Of a stretch of 64,000 nucleotides of DNA, positions 11,701-23,482 are shown in pieces. Source of the stretch: Ipomoea triloba (lineage: Eukaryota > Streptophyta > Magnoliopsida > Solanales > Convolvulaceae); NCBI RefSeq assembly GCF_003576645.1, contig NC_044930.1, positions 14,549,383 to 14,613,382 of the forward strand, read 5' to 3'. Each line of letters opens with the position of its first letter. Positions within the stretch are counted from its first letter, which is position 1. The translations under genes were made by a program, and so were the position numbers. The notes under the pieces are model-generated. The model did no database searches. It worked only from the letters and a program-made list of their open reading frames with translations, and was not told the origin of the DNA.

Positions 11701-14700
11701 AGCACCACATGGTTTTATTAATTATTTATTTTGAGTGCATACCAGGAGAATGGGAATTGAACCTATGACCTCCTACCTAGGTGGCTAGGTCACAAGCTTA
11801 AGCCCTACAAGGACTTTGGTAGCACCACATGGTATTAAGACAACAGAAAACATAAGCATCCAATCTAGTAAAATGATATTGTAGTCACTATTGAGTAACT
11901 AATTCATAAGGTTTACAAGTTTCCATAGTCCATATGTCTAAGGGACTCACCCATCCAATGAAATTGGAGGAAAGCAACATGTCATTAGACAGCAATTAGG
12001 CTTTAGAAACCGCCCACTCAAATTTAGAACAATAGCTCCTGGACCACCAACCCATTCTAAGCACAGTGATAGGAAATTATATATGACCCAGGCTTCATAT
12101 CTGAAATAAAATCAGAAAAGATCACATATTGATAATACAGGGTGTTATGATATATAATTGCAGTTCATAGACGACTAGAGCTAAATGCATGCAATCTAAT
12201 AGCAACAAAAGAGCTAGTAACAGAGGATGTTACATGACAAAACTAAACAGACTAATCTTGCCTTCCAAGATCAAGCAAAATGTAGGAAAACTATAACAGA
12301 TGTTGACAACTGTATTCTGTCAATTAGGAAGAAATATACAAGGATAGAGTGTAGCATAACCAAACCATATATATTACTTAAAAAGAGAATACAATTCAAT
12401 TGTAACAAAATAAAGAATGGCTCGATATTTATTCATTGATATATTTTTTATTCAATTTGTAAAAGAAAAGAAACGATCCCAATCGCAATGCGAAGTACCC
12501 AGCCATTATTTTCTACTGGAACATACTGATCGAGAACAAACAGAAATTTCAACTAGAACTAACATTTATACTCTAATTTTAAATCTCAATAAGTTCATTC
12601 ATTTAAGCTTGCTTGCACTCCTTCCCCCAACCTCAATCTCAAATATTTATCAAGCTGCACTGAAAATGGCTGAATTATTACTTCGTATATGAATTTGGGA
12701 AGCCAAAGTATGCTAAAATACATTTTTATTTTGTATAATAATAATAACTAATAATAATAATAATAACAACAATAAAAATAAAGGTGCCAAGAAGGTGCAT
12801 ACAATATGATACCTGAAAATTTACAATGATTAAAAACAAAATGAACTTATAAAGTCCATAGTCCCCTAACCCATTTAAAAATGGTACTTTGCAGCAATAC
12901 TTCTCAAGTATTTGTAGTTTAATATATGGGGCAAGGAGTTGCTTTCTCTTCTAAAAATATATATGTTGAAATTTATCCCTAGAGATAGTAGAAAACATAA
13001 ATGCTTATTTTAGCCCAGCTGGGGCTAATTGAAAATATTCTTTTCTAGAATATTAACTGTGAAGATTGCCTCTTATTTGACTTCAAAAGCCATTTTCATT
13101 TTGTAGTGTTTGGCCAAGCATGCTTTTAGGAGTAGATAAGCTCCAATGAGCTGTGGAACAAACAAGTGCTAAGTATGCCAAAATACCCATTCTCAGCTTC
13201 AGTAAACAAAATAATGTTTTCTCAATAGCTCTTTTTGTTAAACAGGTTTATCCATCATAATGCCTCAATAAAAGCCTCCAACTACTAACACTGATGTAAG
13301 TCAGCATCAGCACTTAGCTGTCCAGAAAGATGTCACAACTCACAAATCACCACTACCCCACTTCATCTCAAATTGGTTATGTCTGTTATTCATGATGATG
13401 CATCTGGTTTATGATTCTGATCAGAAAGCTTCAATAAAAGGTATTAACATAGATGTATTAATGTAGAGCAAATCAGGAACCAAGAATATATCAGCCTAAT
13501 TATGAGACAATTAAAATTTATTGTAAACCTATTTCCACACCCATATTATTTTCTAATAATGAAATTACTATAACCATCCAATTATGCTATCAGGAAAAGA
13601 CAAGAATTGTAAGCTTCACCATTTTTTTTTCTCTGTAAAACTCTCAAACAGATGCAGATTGCAGACACTATACAATAAACAGCACAGGCAAAATTCACAC
13701 AGTGGAAGAGTAACCATTGACAAAAAAAAAGCTATAAGCAAGGTTTTTTCACTACACTTACATTTCTCGCAAGGAATTGAAATATATTGCACTTTTGTTC
13801 ATTACAAGAGATAAAAAAGAGGTCAGCGCATAGACCTGTAAAAGAAAATAAGTTTAGAATGGTTAAAGCCATTTATCAGGAAATTAAATGGCAGTAAACC
13901 AGTTTTTATTCTCAGACATGAAATTTTGAATGAAGAACTAGTGTTCCAACTGCATTGCATAATTGGTAGTACAATAATGACATTAATAGTAGAATTGCCA
14001 ACATGAATATAAAACATTTGCACAGGAGAACAGAGTTGAGTTATTACATTTGATATATCTGTAAATCTGCCAACTTCAAATAAATCCATGCACACAATAT
14101 TTACTCCATATGGAACTTCTTTGCTCATTTACAAAAAACACAAAACTACCATCAATTTGAATTTAGCCCTAAATGCATAACTATCCAGTATCACAAACCC
14201 AATTATGGACAATTCAGAGATGATAACACCTGTGCTTGGATCCTGATAAGTTCCGTTCAAATATGCAATTCAAATAAATGATACTTGAGCATTATTCCAT
14301 CAATCAGCAAGTGATGACACAATAAATCCTTTCCCACTATAAAGTCAAGATTCAAACCATCATTCAGTATTGCCACTATGTTTCATAATTCATAAATGCA
14401 AGTTAAGGTGGGCAATCAGGTTCATTATTTACTAAGAACTGAACACCTTGAAAAATCTGATGCTACTTCCTTTCCCTCATGAGATTTTTCTCAGATAAAA
14501 ACCCTGACTCTAGGTACCACATTAACTGCAACATTCCAACTCAAAAACAAAGATAAAACCTGGATATGACTCTAGTAAGCCATGAAAGTAGATAGAAAGA
14601 TATGTTTTGAATTTTTACTCCTCAGGCAAGTGTAAGTAATACAGATTATTATATGCTTGAATGGGTGAACAGAATTAAGGCCAGGAATAATGAGCAAACA

Positions 14701-14878
14701 CAATTAAGGCAAGTAATGACTGAATACTCACAGGAACCATAAATATGATGCGCACAATGTATCTCTGGTAGGTAGGTTCCGTGTAGTTCAAGAGGTGCCG
14801 ATATATGTGGAAGATTGCCAACCCAATGGCACCAGCAGTGCAAGGCAATGCAACAAGTATGTAGTATATAGGCCCCAT
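8758..14878 (-). CDS. LAZ1-like seven-helix membrane protein (DUF300/TMEM184)
   Basis: Six exons join in frame: 14732-14878, 13762-13835, 11951-12100, 9976-10261, 9198-9431 and 8758-9120, all with GT..AG borders, giving 417 residues. The ATG at 14878 was chosen because the upstream frame opens only with TTG. Family marks: HLLNYTEPTYQRYIVRIIFM (30-49, completing TM1 and starting TM2), YEAWVIYNFLSLCL (75-88), RFIRKCKQGCLQFVILKPI (125-143), GKYEDGNF, ACRDLLQPFNPVPKF, GHFYAFPYKEYAGAN, and HQFAPTYHDYVLYNHG (296 onward). About seven hydrophobic helices are followed by a roughly 110-residue Ser-rich polar tail. In Arabidopsis, LAZ1-family proteins sit on tonoplast/endomembranes and are linked to cell death and brassinosteroid signalling; vertebrate relatives include TMEM184 and OST-alpha. 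Substrate unknown. The 2-kb intron at 10262-11950 holds two transposons. Length is normal and no stop interrupts it; it looks functional. Which paralogue it is I cannot tell. Confidence 0.93.
10376..11635 (-). mobile_element. Short non-autonomous Copia-like LTR element in intron
   Basis: Direct repeats at 10376-10543 and 11454-11635 begin TGTTAC and end CATAACA and share GAATATGAAAC, CTACCTAAATCCCTAA and TAATCTATAGAGA blocks. In minus orientation the LTR starts TGTTATGG, contains TTTATAAGG as a likely TATA box, and is preceded by a purine-rich CCAACTTGAGGGAAG tract. The roughly 0.9-kb interior encodes nothing recognisable. The flanking 5-mers (AAAAC, ACCAA) do not match, so the duplication is lost or the ends are slightly off. 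Confidence 0.75.
10672..10882. repeat. Tandem ~105-bp repeat inside the intronic LTR element
   Basis: GGTGAACTCGACGTGGACC, GAACAAGCTTGGGATTGGA and CACTCCCCT recur about 105 bases apart, with a partial third unit. Confidence 0.7.
11714..11820 (-). mobile_element. Short SINE, minus orientation, with perfect TSD
   Basis: The 13-bp sequence AGCACCACATGGT occurs at 11701-11713 and 11821-11833. Between them, read on the minus strand, is a unit with CATAGGTTCAATTCCC (box B) and an AT-rich tail (AAATAAATAATTAATAAA). A box A-like TAGCCACCTAGG precedes it. Only 107 bp long, so possibly 5'-truncated. Confidence 0.8.
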
Positions 14879-15610
14879 TTCTTCAAGAAGGCTATCAATC
14901 AACTAAGATATCATACCTGTCTATACAAAACCTAACATTGCAATAAACAACATTATCAATATCAAATTCACAAATAAAAGGAGAAACCAGACAGAGGGCT
15001 GTAAAAATTTGAGTCGAAAACCAACACCAAAACCAGACCTTCACAGAGTGCCAGAAACTTGTAACATTCACTGCTTTGGCCTTTTCACTTAGCTGAAAGA
15101 GCTCCTAAAGCCACCACAGGAAAAACCCTAACCCCAAAAATGTTTAACTCTGGTACAATACAACAGCAAAGACAATCAAGATAAGGATCATTTTTTTGTC
15201 GGCAACTGTTCGATGAAATGTCTCAATGTCATAATCAATGAAATTACACAGTGAAAAGAAACCAACATTACCAACATAGTTCCAAGAAAAAAAACAAGAT
15301 CAGGGAATTTTCAATAGATAAACTAATACGAAAAAAGCAATGGAATAAAATTTGGTTTTGCTTGAAAAATTAGTTAAAGGTTTTGTTGAAGAAAATACAC
15401 TAACTTGATCAAGGAAATCGAGGGAAGAAATCAAGAACGCGATGGGTTCGAAAGATCTGGGGTTCTGCTTCTGCGGCTGCTTTCGAAGGAGAAAATATAG
15501 AAAGAATAACCCCGTTGGCGTTGGGAAAGTTTGGGGGGGAAATAAAGGCTTCAACCTCAAAGGGCAAAGGCTCAAAAGCACAGCCGCGTAGGCTTATAAC
15601 CAAAAAAAAA
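14879..15610 (-). promoter_or_regulatory. 5' leader and presumed promoter-proximal region of LAZ1-like gene
   Basis: The splice acceptor TATCTTAG at about 14903 implies a 5'-UTR intron. A C/T-rich stretch at 15420-15600 (minus strand) looks like a 5' UTR exon. No clear TATA box could be fixed. Confidence 0.4.
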
Positions 15611-15999
15611 TTTAGATTTGATTAGTTAAGAAATTGGGTGAATCGGTGGTGGTTGTGGCGGTGATGATGGTGGTGCAACACTGGCGATGATAGCGGCTCA
15701 ACTCGGTAGAATAATTATTTCATTTGGTTCATATAAAATATCCTCATATTTTCTTTTCTTTTCTTTTTTTAACCAACAAATAATGATTCTCCAGTATAAT
15801 AATTAGTTCTATCATTGCTTCTTAAGAATTATTTTTTCAATACGGAGTATCTTTTGTACCATTTTCTAACACGTCTTACCTTAAAAATTAAAATTCCAAT
15901 ATTAAAATTATGATTATATTAAAAAAATTTAAAACTAATAAATAAATAAATAACACAAATTTTTTCTGGATTTTTCCCCTACATATCTTTAGGGTTTCT
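15611..15999. other. Intergenic, nothing recognised
   Basis: A GGTGGT/GGCGGTGATGATGG-rich stretch (15645-15700) is followed by AT-rich DNA containing TACGGAGTA near 15841. No coding support. Confidence 0.5.
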
Positions 16000-16109
16000 T
16001 ATTGGTTTCTTCTTCACGACAGCTTTTCCGATTAGTTTCTTCTTCGTTTTTCTTCTAAGATGCTACCTTCCCTTCTGGTTTTTACGTTTGTGAACATCTC
16101 TTAACAAAA

Positions 16110-16815
16110 GATGGATGTATGTTGTTTGCAGAAGCACTGCGAGAACCCGGTGGATGAGGACACTGCGATGGTGATGGTGGAGGATTGTGTGTGTGACAGT
16201 GGTTCCAAGGACGGTGATAGCCAATGGTTTTTTGTTGGACATTTGCTTACAGATCATGTGATTCATTTCAAAGCCATGTAAAATGTTTTTGCGTCGGTTT
16301 GGAGACTTATAGGTGGAGTGCTATTATAGAGGTCTCTAATGGCGCTTATACTTGTTCTAATTCTTCACAGAGTGAGACATGAGGCGTGTGCTTGATGATG
16401 GACCTAGCTTGGTCCTTTGAAAACCATATGTTAGTCTGTAAGAGTATCACCTCGAGTGAGCAGCCTTCAACGGTAAGCTTGAATGAAGTTGAGTTTTGGG
16501 TTCAGGTGCACGAGTTGCCATTGGGTTACACGTCAGGAAAGGTGATGAAACATATTGGGGGATTTGTAGGCAAGTTTGTAAGGCTTAATGACTATAACTT
16601 TGGAGGCATGTGCTGGAGTTTATACCGAATTCGTGCCGCGTGAACATGAAGGCGCTGTTGCGAAGTCGGATGACGCTACAGAGAACAAATGGTTCCACCT
16701 TCCAAGTTTCTTTTAAGTATGAAAGGTTGAGTGCATTTTTTTCCTGTGGGAGGTTAGGGTACATAGTGAAGTTTTGCAATGGAGCAACGATTCGGAAGGC
16801 GGTGCCAACGAACTA
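16110..16815 (+). pseudogene. LINE ORF1 (DUF4283 and zinc knuckle) remnant
   Basis: Frames in this stretch read WFFVGHLLTDHVIHFKAM, AWSFENHMLV, EVEFWVQVHELPLGYTSGK, GKFVRLNDYN and VSFKYERLSAFFSCGRLGY.VKFCN, the order of the DUF4283 domain followed by a degenerate CCHC knuckle. This is the nucleic-acid-binding ORF1 of plant L1 LINEs. Several frame changes make it non-functional. Confidence 0.8.
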
Positions 16816-17239
16816 CTAGTATAGCGTGGAGTTGAGTGGGGGAGGGGAGGAAGGGTGTGAGTGAGGTGGGGAATTCCGCATGGTGGGGATAGGGTATATT
16901 TGGGCAGTAGTTGCGTGGGTAAGGCGCCAGTAAAGGAGGTTAGGGGTTATGGAGTTGAGGCAGGTGTTGTAATTGTGGCGAAAGGTGCGATGCATAAACA
17001 GAGGGGGGAGAGTGTGCATGGTGGAGGTGGTTTGGGTGTGAGTAGGGTGGAAGGGTTTAGTATGGGTGTAGGGGTGGTGGTAATGTGTGTGGATGGGGGC
17101 GATAGTTTGATTCCGGTGGGTTTTGGTTCCCAGACCGCCCTCCACAATGAGTACTATCAGTTGAAACTGTTGTAGCTTGGCAGTCCATGCACAGTTCGTG
17201 AGGTATTAGACATGGTGTCATGTAAGAAGCCCAATGTTG

Positions 17240-17695
17240 TATTTATATTATTGTTGCAAAAATTGTGCTTAGGCGCTTGGCGCCGACTAGGCTGCCTAGT
17301 TGGCCGATTAGCTATTGTTAAATTTTTTTAAAATGGGTTATTTCGCTCAAAACGTAAACGACGTTTTGAGCGAAATAACCCTAAATCGCTCAAATCGTTC
17401 AAAATGACGTCGTTTGGAGTTTGAACTTGATTATTTTCTTAATGATTCTATGAATTGATTTGAAAGTTTGGAACTAAGTTGATACTTTGTGAGTTGTGCC
17501 TTTGTTGAATTGTGTTTTGATTCTTTAAATCTTTATACAATTATAATTCTAGATGTTTTTTAGTTTAATATTTAATATTTTAGTATTAACGATTAAAGTA
17601 TTAAATAGTTTATAATTATCATGTCTTTAAAATTAAAAATTTTTTTTAAAAAAACATTTTTAAAAAGCGGGTGCTTAGCAATTTTTTTAACACTA
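17240..17695. other. Insertion in LINE with perfect palindrome
   Basis: The stretch separates LINE ORF1 from ORF2, starts near GTGCTTAGGCGCTTGGCGCC and ends near GCGGGTGCTTAGC. It holds a perfect 19-bp-arm hairpin at 17337-17379. Probably a small transposon; class unknown. Confidence 0.5.
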
Positions 17696-17699
17696 TTTT

Positions 17700-19714
17700 T
17701 TAATGGAGAAAAAGGTGGGTAGGGAATGGGCAGAGCGGTTAAGGGTTAAGATGGGTTTTGATGGGTTATTTTATTTGGAAAGGGTGGGTGCTGGGGGCGG
17801 GTTGGCTTTATTCATTGATAGAGGGAGAGAGGTTTTACGAGCCTTATTAGTTACTCTAGGAATCACATTGATATAGGGGTGACCATGCAAGGGCTTCTCC
17901 CTTGGAGGTTGACGTGTTTCTATGGTTTCCCAAAGAGGGCTAGGAAGTATTAGCCGTGGGAGCTCTTGCATAGTTTGAATGACCAATCAGTTTTATCATG
18001 GGTGGTGATTAGGAACTTTAATGATTTGATGAGTCAAGGGTAGAAAAGGGGGTGGTATCCACACCTAGGGGGTCTTTCGCGTAGGTTCAATTAAGTTGTT
18101 GGTGAGTGTGGGTTGGTAGACTTAGGGATGAAGTGTTATAGGTTTACTTGGGAGAGGGAGAATGGACAATTGATTTAGTAGATGAGTGGTCGGTAAGGCG
18201 CTCGCTAGTGTAGGGTGGTGTAACCTTCATAGGCATGTGGTGGTTTACCATGTCAATGCGTATTCCTTGGATCATGATGCAATCTTTTTGGACCTTAGTA
18301 GACCCAGGATGGGGGATAGACGGAGGGGTTTCAAGTTTGAGATAGCGTGGTTGGAAGATGTGGACTGTGGGAGGGTGGTGTCGGAGGTTTGGGCGGAGTT
18401 GTCATTTGTTGGGTTGTAGCGTAGGTTGGAGTATTGTGGTGTGAGTATGAAGAAGTGAGGTGGAGAGCGTTTCAATGGGTTTGGTAGGCACATTATGGAT
18501 TATAAGCGTTTTTGCAGGCTCTAAGGTTGTCCCTTGATGGTCAATGGATGAGTTTAGAGCTGTAGATGCGGAATTGATGGTCAATGGGTGAAGTAGCATT
18601 GGTTGTTATACAAGGACGCTAATATGAGGTTCTTTCACAGATATGCCTTGCATCGAAGGAAGAAAAATACTTTGGTGAGACTGAGAGACTGTGCTAGGTG
18701 GTCAGCAAAAAGAGATGCACTATATCCATTGATTAGGGAATATTATGAGGATATTTTTTGCACGCGAGGGTGGGATCATTTGGAACGGTTTGGGCATTGT
18801 CATGCGTTGGTCTTCACGGGTCAAAATGCTATTTTGCTTAAGTCATGGGATCCAGAGGGGGTGTGTACTACAATCTTCGCAATGTCCCTCAATAAGGCTC
18901 TAGAGGTAGGACATGATAAATATGGGGTTCTATCAACAGTTTTGGGGAGAGGTGTGGCCCGATGTCTCAAACTTTTTTTGGAATGCTTAAACATAAAGCG
19001 CTTCCCGGAGGGGTTGAATGATGCAAACATTATGTTGGTCCTTAAGAAGAAAGTTCCGGAGAGGGTGGCAGATCTTAGGCCAATTGCGTTGTGTAACATG
19101 GTATATAAAATCATGGCTAAGATGGTTGTGAACATAATGAAGGCTCTGCTGGGTGGCATCATCGATGAGACCTAGAGTGTTTTTGTTTCTGGGAGGCATA
19201 TAACTGACAATATACATTTGGCGACGGAGGTGGGACATTATATCAAGCACAAACAGCTTGGGTGGGGTTAAAGTTTGATATGGCAAAGGCATATGATATA
19301 ATGGAGTGGAGGGTTTTTAGAGCATATGATGCACATTTTGGGGTTTGCTGAGGAGTGGGTGTGGTTGGTTATGCTTTGTGTTTCCATAGTGCAGTATAAT
19401 GTTCTTGTCAATAACAATGTGGTAGGGTAGGTATTACCTATGAGAGGGTTGAGGAAAGGGATCCTATGTCCCCGTATTTGTTTATAATTTGTGCGAAGGG
19501 GTAGTCTTATTTGTTGAGGAAGGCGGAAAAGGTGGGGCGATTTCGTGGGGTTAGGATGGCTAGGGTGACTCCCTCAATTTCACACTTGTGTTTTTGTGGA
19601 CGACAGGTTGCTATTTTTTCAAAGCTTAGGAGGGAGAGGCAACAATGATTAAGGAGTGTTTGGAGGTCTATAATTTGGCATCAAGGCAGGGGGATCAATT
19701 TTGAAAAGTAAGTA
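17700..19714 (+). pseudogene. LINE ORF2 (endonuclease and reverse transcriptase) remnant
   Basis: GFDGLFYLERVGAGGGLALF (about 17755) and the segment 18186-18415 (KALASVGWCNLHRHVVVYHV, SLDHDAIFLDLSR, RGFKFEIAWLED) match the L1 AP-endonuclease. From 18603 the reverse transcriptase follows (KDANMRFFHRYALHRRKKN, VPERVADLRPIALCNMVYKI, VSGRHITDNIHLATE). Stops become dense after 19175, and the frame ends at 19710 with GINFEK. Catalytic YADD is not preserved in one frame. Confidence 0.85.
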
Positions 19715-19800
19715 TCTCTTATACTAATAAAGCCAAGGGATTTTGTCAATGGGATTTGTTAGTTTTCCTGCTCAACTCAAGGTTGATAATTTTAGTATTT
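19715..19800 (+). mobile_element. Helitron-like 5' terminus
   Basis: TCTCTTATACTAATAAAGCC follows an A, as expected for plant Helitron 5' ends (TC...). The next stretch, GGGATTTGTTAGTTTTCC and CTCAACTCAAG, recurs at 57135 and 58757. No matching CTRR 3' end was located. Confidence 0.45.
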
Positions 19801-20484
19801 TTTTTTAGTTGCATTATTTTTCTTTGCATTTCTTCGCATAGATATTTCTTGATTTATAGCATTAGGATGTATTTTACTGGTTGGTGAGAATAACCAATTT
19901 GTTTTCGCTTTTTTCTAATATAGGAGGCGTGTGTTAACAAGTTTAATAAGTTGTTATGATTCACTTTATTGATATGTCTTATCCTAATTTTTTCCTTTGG
20001 CAAGTCTATAATTAATCTTATTGGTCAATAAATTAATTACTTTGTTCTTCCCCAGTTAAGCATAATAATGATTAAATCTCTTCGTTTCCCGACCTTGTAA
20101 ATGCTTCTATTTAACTTAATATATTCTTTGAGTTCTGGTTGCTATGTGATGATTATTTATACAGCATGCAGCCTACTTGGTTACTATATATACACACAAT
20201 TGCAATAAACTCATTCACATTTACCACTACTTCACTTCTATTTAACTTAGCATCTTGAAGCAATTCAATGGTCGGTATGTTCATCCTTACTTCCCAGCTC
20301 ACAACTGAATTCACCAATAAAGTCATACGTGTTCGATTGGTACGATTCTATTAGGTATTTGAAAGCAAGAAAACAAAAGGTGTGTTTAGTAAAGAGTGTT
20401 TATTCCATGACGAAGCAGTATGTAAATGTACACATAGATTTGTCATCTGTTTTTTCTTTTTTTTTGAGTATTACTACTGACTCT
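19801..20484. other. AT-rich sequence, nothing recognised
   Basis: No gene or repeat boundary could be supported; it may belong to the Helitron beginning at 19715. Confidence 0.4.
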
Positions 20485-20492
20485 GTTACAAT

Positions 20493-21556
20493 TAGAGCCG
20501 TCAAAACGGGCTTGGCCCGCCGGGCCGGCCTGCCCCGCCCCCTACTTAAGTAGGGGGTGGGTTTCAAAAATTGAAGCCCGCCAAAGAGCGGGTTTTTTTG
20601 GCCCGCCCCGCCAAAGCCGGCGGGCTTGGCGGGGCGGGCCTGGCGGGCCGCGGGCTACCCGCCAAAGATTTATTGGAATTTATATTTAATATATATGTAT
20701 ATATGTAATATGTAATCTTACTAATTACTTATATCTAAATACTAAATATTAAATATTAAATATTAAATAATCTAATAGTCACCCTAACCCTAGCCTCCTG
20801 TGCACTCTCTGCCTCTTGCCTCTCTGTTATCTCACTCTCGTCAGTTTCTCCCCATGACTCTATAGCCTCCGGCCCTCCATGGCTCCACAACCTCCACTCT
20901 CTGCTTCTTGGTTAGTCTTCTGTTCCTTGTCTACAAAGTATAGCCATACGACGTAGTGAACTAGAGGTCGCCGTCGCCAACCGTAGTGAACCAGCGTCTG
21001 CCGCCGCCGACCGTAGTGAACCAGCGTCTGCCGCCGCCGACCGCAGTGAACCAGCGACTGCCGTAGTTATGTTCAAATATTTGTATCTAACTCTATGCAG
21101 TGCGAATGTGCGATGGTTGTGTAAGTTCTGTATCTTGAAAACTAGTGTTAATGGATTTGAACCTAGGTTTCACAATAGTCAAAATGAGATGCATTTTTTT
21201 ACTCTTGAATCAGTTGGTGTCTTGGTGACAAAACAAAATTGATTTGTATTTTTGCATTTTTTGAATCAAATGCATTTGTGTTGACGCTTTATTAGTGAAA
21301 AATGATTTGAATCAGTGGGTGAACAAAGATTACAGAAGTGATCCTTTTTCTTTGTCTTGTATTTTAATGTCTATTTAAGAAAGAAAAAAAAAGGGGTGGT
21401 GTGGTGGGCCCCCGCCTAGCCCGCGGGCCAAGGGCGGGGCGGTCCGGGCCAGTGAAATTCAAGCCCGCCAAAGAGCGGGCTTTTTTGGCCCGCCCCGTTT
21501 AGGCCCGCGGCCCGTCGGGCTTTAGTCCGCCCCGCAAGCCCGTATTGACAGCTCTA
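20493..21556. mobile_element. GC-rich non-autonomous hAT (1064 bp)
   Basis: Terminal repeats TAGAGCCGTCAAAACGGGC and GCCCGTATTGACAGCTCTA match inversely. The 8-bp duplication GTTACAAT flanks it at 20485-20492 and 21557-21564. Both sub-ends are packed with GGCCCGCC/GGCGGGC words that can fold extensively. There is no transposase; the interior has a 30-bp tandem repeat. Confidence 0.93.
20964..21066. repeat. 30-bp tandem repeat inside hAT
   Basis: Three to four copies of a unit built from CGTAGTGAACCAGCG and TCTGCCGCCGCCGAC. Confidence 0.9.
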
Positions 21557-22139
21557 GTTACAATGTAGTATCTGTTATTTTTAATATTTCAATATATAAA
21601 TTTAGGGCACTTTTATACATGCTCATATCTCAAAAGGACATGTTGCGAGATGGTCAAATTTTAAGGATATGGAATCAAGAACATTTTATGCATTACCGAA
21701 TTTTTGAAGTTCAAAACAAGCCCCCGTCGTTACATCATTAAATTTAGAGAAAATTTCACTTTTGGTCTTATGACTATAGGACCTGTGTTAATTGCAACAC
21801 TTGACTTTAAAAACTAACGAATTAATCCTTTAACTATGCTTTTCTTAACGGATTTGGTCCTCCCGGCCAAATCACCGGCGAAATCCTGCCGAAAAAACAT
21901 AATCCATGTCTAATTACATAATATTGAGGGCATAACGGTCATTCTCTCTTTTAAAAAAGGGGAATAGTCGATTAAGCTATTATTTCGCATTATTATAAGA
22001 GCAATGTGGTGGAATGCTTATGGAAGAGGAATGCGTATGAATTAGCGCAAAAATAAGAGAAGGAGGAAGAGAAGAAATAAGAGAAGGAGGAAGAGAAGAA
22101 AGAAGATGCACAACTGATTCTCCATCTACTTGTCCTGGT

Positions 22140-22646
22140 ATGTCTAATTCCTATTCCTCTTGTTCTTCTAATGGAGGTAGTGAGTACTACGAATTTGGGG
22201 AAAGGTTTCCAATTGTCCATTGTAGATGTGGGGAACAACTGAAAATTCGAACTTCATGGACAACTGAAAATCCAAAGCGTAGGTTTTGGCAATGCCCCGG
22301 TGGTATTGTAAGTTCATTTTTTTAGGTTTTTTTGTTAGGTTTTTTTTTCGTAAATTTATTTTTTTCTGGGTGTTTGAAGCTAATTGATGAAATGTCGTTT
22401 CAATTAATCCAGAGGAAGGTGGGATGTGGATTTATTGATTGGTATAATCCTCAAATGTGCTATCGTTCAACGCGAATAATTCTGGGGTTGCTAAAACGCA
22501 TCAACATACAAGATGAAGAGATACGAAAATTAAATATGAAGATTAAAGGAGATAAAGATGATGTCAAAGTGTGTAAGTGGATGAGCAAGGTTGTAATACT
22601 GTTCATTGTAATTTTTGTAGTATTTGTTAGTTGTAGGTTTATGTAA
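22140..22646 (+). CDS. GRF-type zinc-finger protein with C-terminal TM, MULE cargo
   Basis: Two exons, 22140-22307 and 22413-22646 (GT..AG intron), give 133 residues. The GRF zinc finger spans about 26-72: HCRCG, TSWTTENPKRRFWQCP, then RKVGCGFIDW after the splice and MC at 71-72, providing the Cys ligands and the G-R-F-like core (here KRRF). A helical segment follows (LLKRINIQDEEIRKLN), then a hydrophobic helix near the C-terminus (VVILFIVIFVVFV). Short GRF proteins of this layout are widespread in plant genomes, often within MULEs. GRF fingers bind single-stranded DNA in other proteins; a role here in transposition is inference. The frame is intact although the neighbouring transposase is broken. 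Confidence 0.75.
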
Positions 22647-22649
22647 TGA

Positions 22650-23482
22650 ATTGATCCAAATTATGGTTTGTATTTGTAATGTATGAATTTGGTATGTTTT
22701 GGTGATTTATGAATAATGATTTGTTTTGGTACTGTATGTTTTTGTGATTTATGAATGGTGGTTTGTTTTGGTAGTGTATGTTTTGGTAGCTTTCAAGGAT
22801 GGTGGCTTGTTTTAGTAATGTAAGTTTTGGTAGCTTTCAAGGTAGAAATGGTTAGTGCAAAAGGAAACAATCAGTAAGTAAAAGAAACATACTTTTTCAT
22901 TAACCAATTGGCATTAGAATTCACAATCATTTTCCAAAGCAAAAGGAAACAATCAGTACATAAACTGTTTCTTACTACATGGATGTTTACTAAAGCATTT
23001 GCCAACACTGTCTAATGGTGTTTACATAAATGCATTCACCATTATAGTACAAAAAAGTGTGTTAACACCTTCCCAAAAATAACCAAAGCTAAATTGAAGT
23101 CATTCAAGGTCTATTGGGTCACCCTTATTGCCAAAGAACTTGGATTTGAACACAGTCTTGCTCCTTGTATAATATGGCTTCTTGCGGTTGGATTGCTTAG
23201 ACTTCAATTGGTTGCTGGAGTTAACTAGTCCATCCTGTTGTTGCTGCTCTCTTAGTCTAGTGGTGTCATGCTGCTGCTGCTCTCCTAGTCCAGTGGTGTC
23301 ATGCTGCTGATGCTCTCTTAGTTCAGTGGTGTCATGTTGCTGCTGTTTTCCTGATCTAGTGCTATCAACCTGCTGGTGCTGTCCTGAAGCTGAAGCAAGT
23401 GGCTGGGAATTTGGTTGGTGGCATATATGACCTACTTCTTTGGCTTCAACTGAAAAAAACTATAACTTCCAAACAATCCTCA
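22650..23482. other. MULE 2 spacer between convergent genes
   Basis: After the GRF stop there are imperfect repeats of TATGTTTTGGT..TTTATGAATG.TGGTTTG (22690-22830). 23220-23400 holds a Gln-rich-type tandem repeat on the minus strand (CAGCAGCATGACACCACTGG units), probably the low-complexity C-terminus of the transposase. Confidence 0.5.

Larger units (their letters stand above)
16000..19714 (+). mobile_element. Decayed L1-type LINE
   Basis: ORF1-like and ORF2-like sequences follow each other on the plus strand in the order of plant L1 elements, with many stops and frameshifts. An unrelated insert occupies about 17240-17690. The 3' end stops abruptly inside the reverse transcriptase, just after INFEK, where a Helitron-like 5' end begins at 19715. 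Confidence 0.85.

Noticed and set aside
14649..14902. LAZ1 start at TTG giving eight extra residues
   Set aside because: The extra residues depend on a TTG start and lie next to a splice acceptor; the ATG at 14878 is the natural start.
16816..17175. ORFs of 66-109 codons on both strands
   Set aside because: GGTGGG-rich low-complexity sequence inside the decayed LINE; no conserved domain.
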